This document shows positions 17,919-27,327 of a stretch of DNA of 64,000 bases, in pieces. Both the position numbers and the translations under genes were made by a program. Position 1 is the stretch's first letter. Every line of letters starts with the position of its first letter. The DNA comes from PWXP01 sp040772845 (GTDB taxonomy: Bacteria > Planctomycetota > Planctomycetia > Pirellulales > Thermoguttaceae), in contig JAXGXG010000001.1 of the NCBI GenBank assembly GCA_040772845.1, forward strand, positions 3,224,001 to 3,288,000. Reading direction: 5' to 3'. The notes below the pieces were generated by a model that saw only the letters and a program-made list of their open reading frames with translations, had not been told where the DNA came from and did no database searches.

Positions 17919-19379
17919 ATGGGCAAGCCAACCGGCTTTCTTGAATTTCAGCGGGAGACCGTACCGTACCGCGAGCCGGCCGAGCGCGTGGCCGACTTCC
18001 GCGAGTTCGCGCTCCCCGTGTCGGACGAGCACCTTTCCACGCAGGGCGCGCGCTGTATGGATTGCGGCGTGCCGTTCTGCATGTCGGCCATGGGCTGCCC
18101 GGTCGATAACCTGATCCCCGAATGGAACGATCTGGTTTACCGGGGGCGCTGGCGCGAGGCGGTCGACCGGCTGCATAAAACCAATAATTTCCCGGAGTTC
18201 ACCGGCCGCGTATGCCCCGCCCCGTGCGAGGGCGCCTGCTGCCTGGGAATTCACGACCCCGCCGTAACCATCAAGAATATCGAGTGCGCCATCATCGAAC
18301 GCGCCTGGGCCGAAGGCTGGATCACGCCGCGCACGCCTGCACAACGCACCGGAAAACGCGTAGCCATCGTCGGCTCGGGGCCGGCCGGTCTGGCGGCCGC
18401 CGACCAGCTCAACAAGGCAGGCCATCGGGTCACGGTCTTCGAGCGGGGCGATCGGCTGGGCGGCCTGCTGACCTACGGCATTCCGAATATGAAACTCGAC
18501 AAGAAGATCGTCGACCGGCGGCTCGACCTGATGCTGGCCGAGGGGGTGGAATACGCGCCGAACTCCGACGTGGGCAAGACGGTCGAGGTGGCCGATCTCA
18601 GGCGGCAGTACGATGCGATCATCCTCTGCTGCGGCGCGACACGGCCGCGCGATCTGCCCATCCCCGGCCGCGATCTGGCGGGAATCCATTTCGCCATGGA
18701 GTACCTTGTCAGCAATACGCACAGCCTGCTCACCTCGCACCTTTCCGACGGCACGTACATCTCGGCCAAGGGGAAAGACGTGATTGTGATCGGCGGCGGC
18801 GATACGGGCAACGATTGCCTGGGCACAGCCATCCGCCATGGCTGCCGCAATCTGGTGAACTTCGAGCTGTTCCCCCAACCGCCGGCCGAACGCGCGGAGG
18901 ACAACCCCTGGCCCGAATGGCCCCGCATCTTCCGAACCGACTATGGGCACGCCGAGGCGGCCTCCCGGTTCGGCGCCGACCCCCGCCACTATCAGATCAT
19001 GAGTAAGGAGTTCCTCAGCGACGGCAACGGCCGGGTGGCAGGGATTCGCACCGTGCAGGTCCAACCGCGGTTCGAGGGCGGACGGATTGCGTTCGACGAG
19101 CTGCCCGGCGCCGAGCGGGACTGGAAGGCCGATCTCGTCCTGCTGGCGCTCGGGTTCCTCGGCCCCGAATTGCAACTGGCCGAGCAACTGGGCGTGGCGT
19201 GTAATGCGCGTGGCAACTTCCAGGCGGACGAGGGCAGGTACACGACCAGCGTCGAGGGCGTGTTCGCCGCCGGCGACTGCCGCCGCGGCCAGAGCCTGGT
19301 CGTCTGGGCCATTCACGAAGGCCGCGGCGCAGCCCGCGAATGCGACCGCTACCTCATGGGCGCCACGCGATTGCCGTAG
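17919..19379 (+). CDS. gltD: Glutamate synthase small subunit
   Basis: 486 aa. It carries electrons from NAD(P)H through FAD and 4Fe-4S clusters to GltB. The N-terminal ferredoxin-like Cys clusters are CMDCGVPFC, GCPVDN and CPAPCEGACC (residues about 45-108). The first Rossmann motif is VAIVGSGPAGLAAADQL (about 147), followed by RLGGLLTYGIPNMKL. The second nucleotide-binding site is VIVIGGGDTGNDC (about 287), and the FAD-closing motif is GVFAAGDCRRGQSLVVWAI. ATG 17919 has GAGGAG 9 nt upstream, overlapping the end of gltB, so the two are one operon. Confidence 0.96.
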   Translation: MGKPTGFLEFQRETVPYREPAERVADFREFALPVSDEHLSTQGARCMDCGVPFCMSAMGCPVDNLIPEWNDLVYRGRWREAVDRLHKTNNFPEFTGRVCPAPCEGACCLGIHDPAVTIKNIECAIIERAWAEGWITPRTPAQRTGKRVAIVGSGPAGLAAADQLNKAGHRVTVFERGDRLGGLLTYGIPNMKLDKKIVDRRLDLMLAEGVEYAPNSDVGKTVEVADLRRQYDAIILCCGATRPRDLPIPGRDLAGIHFAMEYLVSNTHSLLTSHLSDGTYISAKGKDVIVIGGGDTGNDCLGTAIRHGCRNLVNFELFPQPPAERAEDNPWPEWPRIFRTDYGHAEAASRFGADPRHYQIMSKEFLSDGNGRVAGIRTVQVQPRFEGGRIAFDELPGAERDWKADLVLLALGFLGPELQLAEQLGVACNARGNFQADEGRYTTSVEGVFAAGDCRRGQSLVVWAIHEGRGAARECDRYLMGATRLP

Positions 19380-19462
19380 CCTTAACGGCTTCACTGCCAA
19401 AGCTGGCGTGTTATGCCTCATGCTCCGCCGCCGTAGCAGACGCAATACAGCCAGTCATTGTC

Positions 19463-22400
19463 TTACCTCCGCCGCCGCGACAGGAGCCCACACGCCAGGG
19501 CGCACAGCAGTAGCGTCCAGGCAGCCGGTTCGGGAACGATGGTGAGATCGCCCGTGGCGTGGCTGAACAGGAGCGTCTGCCAGCCCGATTCCAGCGAAAA
19601 TGTATCGACGCCGTCCCACAGCCACTCGCCGGTATAGAAACCGGTGGAAACCACGTCGGAAAACGCACCCGATGCGGTTCCCGAGTAATTGAACAGGTCG
19701 AACACGGCGCCGGCGTCGAGCCACGTACTGTTGCCGAAATCGATTGCCAGCGCGCCGCCGTAGGCCAGGCCGTCCTCGGCGATGATATCGACGCCGTCAT
19801 ATTCCGTATCGCGAACCAGACCGTTGATCTCCATGAGCGTGGTGCTGTCCGCCGCCAGGGCGAGCGACTGCATGGCCAACACGCCCGGGCTCATGCCGGG
19901 ACTGAGCGTTCCGCCTGCATTCACGGCCACCGCACTGCCGATACTGCCGGTTCCGCCCAGCGTCGCGCCGCTATGGACGGTGTACGCGCCGCCGCCGGTG
20001 TGCGAGCCATTGACCCACAGGACGCCCTCTTCGACGTCGGTCGTACCTGCGTAGGTGTTGTCGCCCCCAAGTGTCAGTGTGCCGGCGCCGGTTTTCGTCA
20101 GGCTGTTCTGGGCGGTGTATTCGGTCAGGTTATGCCGGAAGAGCGTTGCGTTACCGGGATCAACCGGTGCAAAGTAATCGTCGCCGTTGATGCTCGTGAA
20201 ACTTGGGGCCGGTTCGTCGTTAAGCCCGAACCCATAGGTCGATGTCCAGCCGGAACCAGTAGCCGGCCCGGCGCCGCCGCTGCCGTTGGCGAAGCGGAAC
20301 TCGATATTGTGCCAGCCGTCCGATTCGGGGCCCATGCCGAAGTCGAGCACACCGGCCCCGGCCGCCGTGTTGTTCGTAGTGCTGGCGGTTGTGGTGGGGA
20401 CATTCCACGTATCGTTGGCGAGGACCAGCACGCCATCGACGAAGATCCGCACCTCATCATCAATGTTCTCAGCGAAGGCGAACTTCCCATCGTCGTCATA
20501 GAACTGGCCCTGGTAGACGATCGTTTCGTTATTAACTACGTAATTCCATGGCTGGGCCGAAGTGGTTTCGCCAGCCCGAACGCTGAGGTAGGCCGTGGGC
20601 CCGGCGACGGCCGTCCCGGCGGTCGGATTGTCGGAGTCGTTTACGTTATACACGGTTTCGAGAAGCCCTGCCGTTCCGACAGTAACCGTGGGGTCTGAAG
20701 TGAACAGCGCGCCTTCGATAACCATGTCGCCCGCGCCTGCAACGGTCAGGTTCGAGGCCCGCATATCGACATTCCCTTGGATCGTGAGGGCGCCGGCATC
20801 GGACGCCATCTTCACATCGGCTGCCGAAGGGGCGAACTCCACATTGCCGCCAATGGTGTTGCTTTCCGAGATATTTCGCAGTGCCCCGGCCGCGCCATGC
20901 CCCTGGCCCTGGATCGTGATCACTTCGGCTGCCGGAGTGGTGATGCCGCCCTGCAAGCCAAGCGTGCCGCTTCCGGTCACTCGGGTTGTGCCCGTGGTGC
21001 CGCCAAGGGCATTGTCGTGCGCGGCAATGAGGGTGCCCTGCTTCACCACGTAGTCGGCGCTGTACGCCGAATTGTCGCCGGCCAGCGTCGTGGCGCCCGT
21101 TCCCTGTTTGATGAGTCGGTTGACCGGACTGAAAGTGGTTGTCAGGGTTGCGCCGGTCATTCCTGCGGTGTCCAGCCGTTGCCAGGTCGTGCCGCCATCG
21201 AGGCTGACTTCCGGCTGGAAGCGGGAACCACCGCTGCCCTCGCGAGTCTGCAGTGCGACCGGGATGGGCACGCCGCAGTCGAGGGTAATGGCCGAGGTCG
21301 TGTAGGTTCCACCCTGATCACCGCCGTAGGGATCCTCAGTCGCGCCGCTTTCGAAGACGCCGTTGCGGTTGGCGTCGATCCGAATATGGTTGGCGTCGTC
21401 GGCCGAGGTGTGGCGGAAGAGGACGCTGGCCGTGCCTGTGCCGTCGATCGTCAGGTCGGCGATGTAGGTCGCAGCCCAGTTGTTCGGATCGTTCGGACTG
21501 CCGACATTGCCTCGGCCATAGAGGTCCGTTCCCCAGAAATTCACGGAGTCGGCCTCCTGGGCGAACCAGACTTGGCCGGAACCGAACTTCTCGGCCACCT
21601 GGCTGCTGTCGCCCGGCAGGTCCGTGTCGTTTCCGTCAAAAAGGTAGCCGTGGAACGTGGCGACCGCTTCCGCGGCGGATTTGCCCGTGATGGCGCTGTT
21701 GACGACAACATCTCCCGCGCCGTCGAACGTCAGGCGGGAAAACTGGGTATCGAGCGTACTGCCGCCGCCTGTCGTTCCCAGGGTGAGCGATCCGGCAGCG
21801 GAGTAGACGCCAAGACTGTAGTCCAGCGGTGTTGTCGAAGCGGCGATATTCCCCGCGAAGGTATTGTTGCCGTTGACGTTGATCAACGACCCGCCCTGTC
21901 CCGCAGCGGCGCCGTCCAATCCGGTAATATTCTCGCCGGTAATGGTGACATCGGTCCCGCCGGTGGTCTGCCGGAAGCCGATGGTGGTCCGGCTGTGCGC
22001 GATGATGTCGCCGCCCGCGACACCGAATGCGGCATCGTTCGCGGCGACCAGGGTTCCCTGTTCCACCGTGACCGAGCCGTTGAACGTATTGGCCCCGTAG
22101 AGGGTCGTGGTTCCCGCGCCCGTCTTAATAACGTCGTTATCGGGCTGAACCGGTGTCTGGAACAGGCCCGGATTCACGGTCGGATTCAAGTCGGTGAAGA
22201 CGCCGCTGGGACTCCTGAACTCGATATCACGGAGGTTGCCGCCGCCGCCGGTATCCTGAATGCCAAAGGCAAGCAGATAAGTCGTACCGGCCGTTAGTGC
22301 AGGAGTGGCCTTGGCCCCGGAACCGGTGCTCATATAGGCGCCGTCGGCGAATCGGTCGGAGGTAGCGTCGAATTGTCCGGTCACCCCGGTCGTATCGATC

Positions 22401-24760
22401 CAGAAGCCCCAGTTGTCGTCCGCGCCTCCGTGCTGGAACTCCCACTGCCCCGATTCATTGGGAGTGAACTGGGTGTACCACACAGCCGACCAGTCCTCCG
22501 AGCCTGGGCTGTTCTCGGGATCGAACCCCGGAGCGCCCAGTGCGTCCGCCCTCGCATTCACAGCCGCGTCGTCGTAGTAATGGAGATGGCCGGTGAGGAT
22601 TCCCTGGGCATCGTTGGCGCCGATGGGCGCGTCGATGTAGGACTGGATGTCGTTTCGCGGGTTCGTTGCGGTAGCACTGGGATTCTGGGCGTCAAAGATC
22701 TTCTCGACCATTCCATCGAACAGTTTCGGGGCAGAACCGTTGCCGAACCCCTGCATGATATCGAGGTTGCCCGCGCCGCCGAAGCCGACACGATCCGTTG
22801 CCGACATCGTGATCGGAATGTCGACGATCGTCGTGGTTCCGGCCGCGGAGTTGGCAATCGTGCCGCCCTGGGCGTTGAGTTGAGCGAGTGTCGTACCCGT
22901 GTTGAAGGCCAGGTTTCCGGCGAAGTCGATCGTGTCGCCCGTGTTCAGTGTGAGGAAGGTGGTTCCGCCAAGGGCCGTTTCGTTCGTAACGCGCACCGTG
23001 CCGCCTGCAATGTCGATCCGAGAGACGCTGTTCGCCGGGTTGGTCAGGGTCAGAACTCCGCTGCCCGTCCTGGTCAAGGTGTAGGCGCCAGCAACCAGGC
23101 CGTCGATGGTAATGGGAATACCGCCTCCCACGTTGGCGTTGCCGGTTAGAGTCACATTGCCGGGCAAGATGGGACCGTTGCCAATGCCGCTTGAAGTGAG
23201 ATTGGCGCCGTTGGCCAGAGATACATTGACATCGTGCGTTTGCGTGTTGCTGTAGAAGTCGAGCGTAGCGCCGCCGGCAAGCGTGATCGTCCTGCCCCCG
23301 TCGAAGTCCGTGGCGCCTTCGATACGGAAGATGCCCTGGTTCACATTGACGTCGCCAGGATTGACCACCGCAGTACTGACCAGACATAATTCACTGCCGC
23401 CGGTCTTGGTCAGGGTGAACCCGTTCATGTCGAAGGTGGCGTCGCCGCCCGAGTTGCGGATATCAAATCGGCTACCAGAGTTGAACGTGGCGTCGCCGGT
23501 GAGGGTGACTCGCCGCAGCGCATCCGTCTTGCTGCCGCCCGTGTTGACAATAGCGCCCTGACCGTTGGCGCCCGTGCCTTGCACTTCAATCAATTCATTG
23601 CCGTTAACGCCGGCGCGGAATCCGTTGACGTCGAGCGTGCCGCCATTGATGACGGTCTTGCCTACCTCGTCGCCAAGAGCGGCGTTGTTGCCGAGTTTGA
23701 CAATACCGCCCGAAATCGTAGTCTGGCCCGTATAGGTGTTCGCGCCCGTCAGGTAGAGGGTCCGATCACCAGTCTTCACCAGCGACGAACTCGCGCCCCC
23801 ATCCTGCACCACTCCGGAAAGGGTGACGCTGGCAGTCTGGGTGTCGAACGTGGTCGTACCGTTAAGCGTCGTGGCGCCCGTGATGGTGAGGCTGCCTGCC
23901 TGGACGCCGCTGGCGCCATTTGAAGAAGCGGAAGTCAGAGTGAGTCCATCCGCGGTGAAGGTCAGACTGGAAGAGGAGACCAACGAACTCAAATCGAGCG
24001 TCGAACTGGCATTGACGTTGATCGGGTCTGCCGATGTGGTTGTCAGAGGGGTAAAACTCCAGACACCCGACTGGGCGCTGGGCTTGATGACCGCTTCCGC
24101 ACTCATCGATGGCGACCGGTAGCGGTAGTCCACGCTCGAGGCGCCACTGTATTCCGTGTGGCCAAACGCCACCAGGTACTTCTCGCCGGCAACGAGCGTG
24201 ACGGTCTTGCTGCCCGTATCCTCCCACGCCAACTGCTCGCCGCGATTCGAGCCCAGTCCGAGCGTGGAAGACTCGAAGAAGCCGTCCTGGTCCAGATCGA
24301 TCCAAATGGAACTCCGGTCGTCGTTGCCGCCGTTACGGAATGTCCAGTTGCCGCCCTCGCCGGCGGCGACGGTGATCGTTCCAATCCACAGGTTCTGGTA
24401 GTTATCGGTCTGTGCAACCGCGCCGGAACCGGTGAAGTCGGCGTCGCTGTCGAAATCGAGTCCCCGGCTTCCCGGTCCATCGGTAAGGAGCACCTGGGCG
24501 TTGAAGTTGGGGTGCGCCTGCAACTGCATCAACCCGCCGTTGTTATCCAAATTCAGGTAGGCATCACTGTTGCTGTGGAAGCCATAGTGGCCCAGGGCAT
24601 CGGCCGTGGCGGTCGGAGCGGTTGCCGGCAGAACGGTCGTGCCGCCGCTGAGTTCGATCGACTGGGAAAGGACAGGCCCGGCAACCGTGAAGGCGATCAG
24701 CCCAACAACCGCGATGCGAGCAACCTGGCACACGCGATGACACAAAAAAGGCCCGAACAT
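19463..24760 (-). CDS. Giant PEP-CTERM surface protein with PA14-like and autotransporter beta-strand repeats
   Basis: 1765 aa from ATG 24760, which has GAAGGAG about 9 nt upstream; the frame extends further but is not translated from there. The signal peptide is followed by a PA14-like segment (NLWIGTITVAAGEGGNWTF..DDRSSIWID). Autotransporter-associated strand repeats recur: KTGDRTLYLTGANTYTGQT, KTGAGTTTLYGANTFNGSV, KQGTGATTLAGDN and KTGAGTLTLGGDNTYAGTT, each followed by a GTLVAANDAAFG-like line. At least two more PA14-like modules lie between (PNESGQWEFQHGGADDNWGFWID; a second near FRHTSADDANHIRIDANRNG). The C-terminus is VPEP plus a hydrophobic helix plus RRRR, an exosortase sorting signal. 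It is probably an extracellular adhesive or glycan-binding protein. Copy 2 of the 2185-bp IS lies just upstream of its promoter. Confidence 0.88.
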   Translation of the reverse strand: MFGPFLCHRVCQVARIAVVGLIAFTVAGPVLSQSIELSGGTTVLPATAPTATADALGHYGFHSNSDAYLNLDNNGGLMQLQAHPNFNAQVLLTDGPGSRGLDFDSDADFTGSGAVAQTDNYQNLWIGTITVAAGEGGNWTFRNGGNDDRSSIWIDLDQDGFFESSTLGLGSNRGEQLAWEDTGSKTVTLVAGEKYLVAFGHTEYSGASSVDYRYRSPSMSAEAVIKPSAQSGVWSFTPLTTTSADPINVNASSTLDLSSLVSSSSLTFTADGLTLTSASSNGASGVQAGSLTITGATTLNGTTTFDTQTASVTLSGVVQDGGASSSLVKTGDRTLYLTGANTYTGQTTISGGIVKLGNNAALGDEVGKTVINGGTLDVNGFRAGVNGNELIEVQGTGANGQGAIVNTGGSKTDALRRVTLTGDATFNSGSRFDIRNSGGDATFDMNGFTLTKTGGSELCLVSTAVVNPGDVNVNQGIFRIEGATDFDGGRTITLAGGATLDFYSNTQTHDVNVSLANGANLTSSGIGNGPILPGNVTLTGNANVGGGIPITIDGLVAGAYTLTRTGSGVLTLTNPANSVSRIDIAGGTVRVTNETALGGTTFLTLNTGDTIDFAGNLAFNTGTTLAQLNAQGGTIANSAAGTTTIVDIPITMSATDRVGFGGAGNLDIMQGFGNGSAPKLFDGMVEKIFDAQNPSATATNPRNDIQSYIDAPIGANDAQGILTGHLHYYDDAAVNARADALGAPGFDPENSPGSEDWSAVWYTQFTPNESGQWEFQHGGADDNWGFWIDTTGVTGQFDATSDRFADGAYMSTGSGAKATPALTAGTTYLLAFGIQDTGGGGNLRDIEFRSPSGVFTDLNPTVNPGLFQTPVQPDNDVIKTGAGTTTLYGANTFNGSVTVEQGTLVAANDAAFGVAGGDIIAHSRTTIGFRQTTGGTDVTITGENITGLDGAAAGQGGSLINVNGNNTFAGNIAASTTPLDYSLGVYSAAGSLTLGTTGGGSTLDTQFSRLTFDGAGDVVVNSAITGKSAAEAVATFHGYLFDGNDTDLPGDSSQVAEKFGSGQVWFAQEADSVNFWGTDLYGRGNVGSPNDPNNWAATYIADLTIDGTGTASVLFRHTSADDANHIRIDANRNGVFESGATEDPYGGDQGGTYTTSAITLDCGVPIPVALQTREGSGGSRFQPEVSLDGGTTWQRLDTAGMTGATLTTTFSPVNRLIKQGTGATTLAGDNSAYSADYVVKQGTLIAAHDNALGGTTGTTRVTGSGTLGLQGGITTPAAEVITIQGQGHGAAGALRNISESNTIGGNVEFAPSAADVKMASDAGALTIQGNVDMRASNLTVAGAGDMVIEGALFTSDPTVTVGTAGLLETVYNVNDSDNPTAGTAVAGPTAYLSVRAGETTSAQPWNYVVNNETIVYQGQFYDDDGKFAFAENIDDEVRIFVDGVLVLANDTWNVPTTTASTTNNTAAGAGVLDFGMGPESDGWHNIEFRFANGSGGAGPATGSGWTSTYGFGLNDEPAPSFTSINGDDYFAPVDPGNATLFRHNLTEYTAQNSLTKTGAGTLTLGGDNTYAGTTDVEEGVLWVNGSHTGGGAYTVHSGATLGGTGSIGSAVAVNAGGTLSPGMSPGVLAMQSLALAADSTTLMEINGLVRDTEYDGVDIIAEDGLAYGGALAIDFGNSTWLDAGAVFDLFNYSGTASGAFSDVVSTGFYTGEWLWDGVDTFSLESGWQTLLFSHATGDLTIVPEPAAWTLLLCALACGLLSRRRR

Positions 24761-24902
24761 CGAATGGGCTCCTTCTATAGGCGCGCAGAGGCAACGAATC
24801 CTCACGGACTGTCTGGGCATCTGCATTTCCGACACCGGCATCCAACAACTCACCTCCTTGGCGGAAGCACAAGCTGGATGCCAGCAGGGTCCCCTCACCC
24901 TG

Positions 24903-24931
24903 ATTCTGATCCAAAAGGGCAACTTTGTCAA
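24903..24931 (-). promoter_or_regulatory. Promoter of the giant PEP-CTERM gene
   Basis: On the minus strand: TTGACA (24931-24926), exact 17-bp spacer, CAGAAT (24908-24903). The -35 box is perfect and the -10 matches at 4/6. The insertion sequence's target duplication begins only 10 bp upstream of the -35 box, so the core promoter survived but any upstream activator site was displaced. Confidence 0.6.
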
Positions 24932-24949
24932 TAATTCCGGAATTCCGGT

Positions 24950-27134
24950 AAGCCGAATGCGCTGTTCGCAAGTCCTTGGCTGGAGAGGACCTGGGAGAGG
25001 GTTAAAAATGGTCTTACCCGCAAAGTCGTGATTTTTCTCCGTGTTTTGGCCGCCGACTAGCCGATTTTTTGGATTTTTCGACCACTCCTCCCCTTGTGCG
25101 GGGATTAGTTGCGGTGTATAATAGGCCCGTCAGTTACGCACGGAGGCCAACCATGAGAATCCAAGTCCAACTTCCGCTGTTCGCCTGGGTTTGTCTGGAA
25201 GACGCGCCCGCTCTGGTCACCCTTCGACGCCTCTTCGAGACCATCCCGGATGGGCCCTTGCTCGAAAGCCTTCGGACATGGCGCGGCCGGGGACGTAACG
25301 ATTATCCGGTGCTCGTCCTTTGGCGTGTCGTGGTGTTGACCATGGCACTGAGGCACCGGGATGTGGAGGCCTGCTTAGGAGAGCTGAGGCGGAATCCGTC
25401 GCTGCAGAAGATCGCCGGCATCGAGTCGCCGGAACAAATCCCCAACGGATGGAACGTCTCCCGCTTCCTGGACGTGCTTGGGCAAGATCCCCATCGGCCG
25501 CATCTTGAGGAGATATTCAACGTGATGGCTCAGCGATTGGGCCGTGCCGTGCCGGACTTGGGGGAAAGCACCGCCGGCGATTCGACATGGCTGAATGCTC
25601 GGCGCACCCGGGCCGATGCCCAGAAGCACAAAGAGGAAATGGAGCAGAAGAAGGCGGCAGACGCCGGGAAGGAATCATCCAGACCCGCGGCGGCGAGCGG
25701 CCCTTCTGAGGTAGAGCGAGGGACCCACGGCCCCGTCCCGTCTCAACAACCGGCAACGATCCAAGGTGCAACGGCTGCGGAGGGCTCAGCCGATTCGGCT
25801 GCCGACAAGAGGGCATCGAAGATCGAACTGGACAAGAACGGCCTGCCGCAGCCGGCCGGCGGCCGGAAGGAATACAAGAATGAAGACGGCCTAGTCAGTC
25901 GTATTGTGGAATGGTTTGGGTTCAAACTGCACCTGCTTGTCGACACGCGTCACGAAGTGTCCTTGGCGTACCGCATCAGTTCGACAAAGACGGGTGACAA
26001 CGAGATGCTGCCGATCCTGGTCGATCAGGCCCAAGCGAACCTTCCCGAGGGGCGCATGGCAACGCTCGCTTACGACAAAGCGGCTGACGACGCCAAGGTC
26101 CATCAGAAGCTGCACGAATCCGGCATCAAACCGGTCATCCAAAACCGTTCGCTATGGAAGGAGGAGCACGAGAGAATGCTTCCCGGCCACGACGGCAACT
26201 CGAATATCGTGTACGATGAGGCGGGTACACTACACTGCTATGATCGCGTAAGTACGCCTATGGTTCGGCACCGCATGGCCTACATCGGCCACGAGCCGTC
26301 CCGGGGCACTTTGAAGTATCGCTGCCCGGCGATGCATGAGGGCTGGGAATGTCCGATGAGCTCTCGCTGCAACGCAGGCAAGAAGTACGGCTTGACGGTG
26401 CGAGTCAAACAAGAGATCGACCTGCGACGGTTTCCTGCTATTCCGCGTGCCACGAAGCAGTTCGAGCGGCTTTACAAGGGCCGCCCGGCTGTGGAGCGGG
26501 TCAACGCGCGGCTTAAGATATTCTGGGGCATCGATGACGGGAACGTCACCGGCGCCGCGAGATTTCACGCTCTGGTCGGCACGGTGATGATCGTGCATGA
26601 AGCGTTCGCTACGATGCTGGCCAGTCTACCCCGGCATGAAGGGTCGCTGGGCAAGATGCGGCTGAGCCCGATCGCCAAGGCGATCGACGCGCAGATTCGG
26701 GGCAAGGAGTTGCCTCCGAAGCGGCCACGGCGGAAGAAGCCACGAAGCTCTTCCGAGAGGCAGCAGCGTCTGTTCCGCTGACCCGCACAAGGAGAAGACA
26801 ACACTCGGTCTACAGACAACCACCGCTGGCAAGCTAGCAGTTGCGACGGCGTTCGGGCTTTGGGCCGCGAAGCCCAAGCAGCATGCCTGCTTGCCCCGGC
26901 GTATGCTGCGCCTCGCCCTCGGCGCTGACTTCCGAGGGTGCGCCGTATCCTCGCCTCGCTGTGGATCGCCCTGTTGTCTTCCTGAGTGCTTCGCGCCCCC
27001 TTCGTCTCCGAAGCGGTCCACCCGCCATCCGGAACGCAAGCCGTACCCGCAGAGGCACCCCTCGTCCTGTCTGTTCTCAGCCCGCGCAGCGTCACTCGCC
27101 GGTGCTTATCCCCGGACCACAGCGCATTCGGCTT
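24950..27134 (+). mobile_element. 2185-bp insertion sequence, copy 2
   Basis: Same length, terminal repeats (AAGCCGAATGCGCTGT) and transposase as copy 1, in inverted orientation. It is flanked by its own perfect 9-bp target duplication AATTCCGGT at 24941-24949 and 27135-27143. Because this differs from copy 1's duplication, each copy arrived independently and no inversion between them has been fixed since. The 353 bp after the transposase (26782-27134) is non-coding, with a TTGGGC/GCCCAA-type hairpin. Confidence 0.95.
25153..26781 (+). CDS. DDE transposase of the 2185-bp insertion sequence (copy 2)
   Basis: 542 aa, identical in translation to the copy 1 product. ATG 25153 follows GGAGG at 25142-25146, and a TATAAT box lies about 30 bp further up. 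No stop or frameshift interrupts the frame; the likely DDE blocks (GDSTWL, YDKAADD, RPAVERVNARLK) are intact. Identity of two copies implies recent activity or gene conversion. Confidence 0.92.
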   Translation: MRIQVQLPLFAWVCLEDAPALVTLRRLFETIPDGPLLESLRTWRGRGRNDYPVLVLWRVVVLTMALRHRDVEACLGELRRNPSLQKIAGIESPEQIPNGWNVSRFLDVLGQDPHRPHLEEIFNVMAQRLGRAVPDLGESTAGDSTWLNARRTRADAQKHKEEMEQKKAADAGKESSRPAAASGPSEVERGTHGPVPSQQPATIQGATAAEGSADSAADKRASKIELDKNGLPQPAGGRKEYKNEDGLVSRIVEWFGFKLHLLVDTRHEVSLAYRISSTKTGDNEMLPILVDQAQANLPEGRMATLAYDKAADDAKVHQKLHESGIKPVIQNRSLWKEEHERMLPGHDGNSNIVYDEAGTLHCYDRVSTPMVRHRMAYIGHEPSRGTLKYRCPAMHEGWECPMSSRCNAGKKYGLTVRVKQEIDLRRFPAIPRATKQFERLYKGRPAVERVNARLKIFWGIDDGNVTGAARFHALVGTVMIVHEAFATMLASLPRHEGSLGKMRLSPIAKAIDAQIRGKELPPKRPRRKKPRSSSERQQRLFR

Positions 27135-27327
27135 AATTCCGGTTCCGTTTCTAAGGATCCCCCGGAACACCCCAGCAGGAACGGGTGTTGATGCCCCCAT
27201 TCAGGCGGTCATCCTGTTCGGCTGAAGCTGAGACTCCAACGATTTGCCCTTTGCGTCTGAAAACGGAAGAGCCGATTTCCTGTGCGAAATGTTCGTTTGA
27301 AAACGGGCTTGTGGCAGGCGTTGCAGG

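Noticed and set aside
20777..22297. 506-codon plus-strand frame inside the giant PEP-CTERM gene
   Set aside because: Antisense to repeat-rich coding sequence; no start signal or domain.
3647..27134. Composite transposon formed by the two 2185-bp insertion sequences
   Set aside because: Each copy has its own, different target duplication. A transposed composite would have a single duplication at its outer ends.
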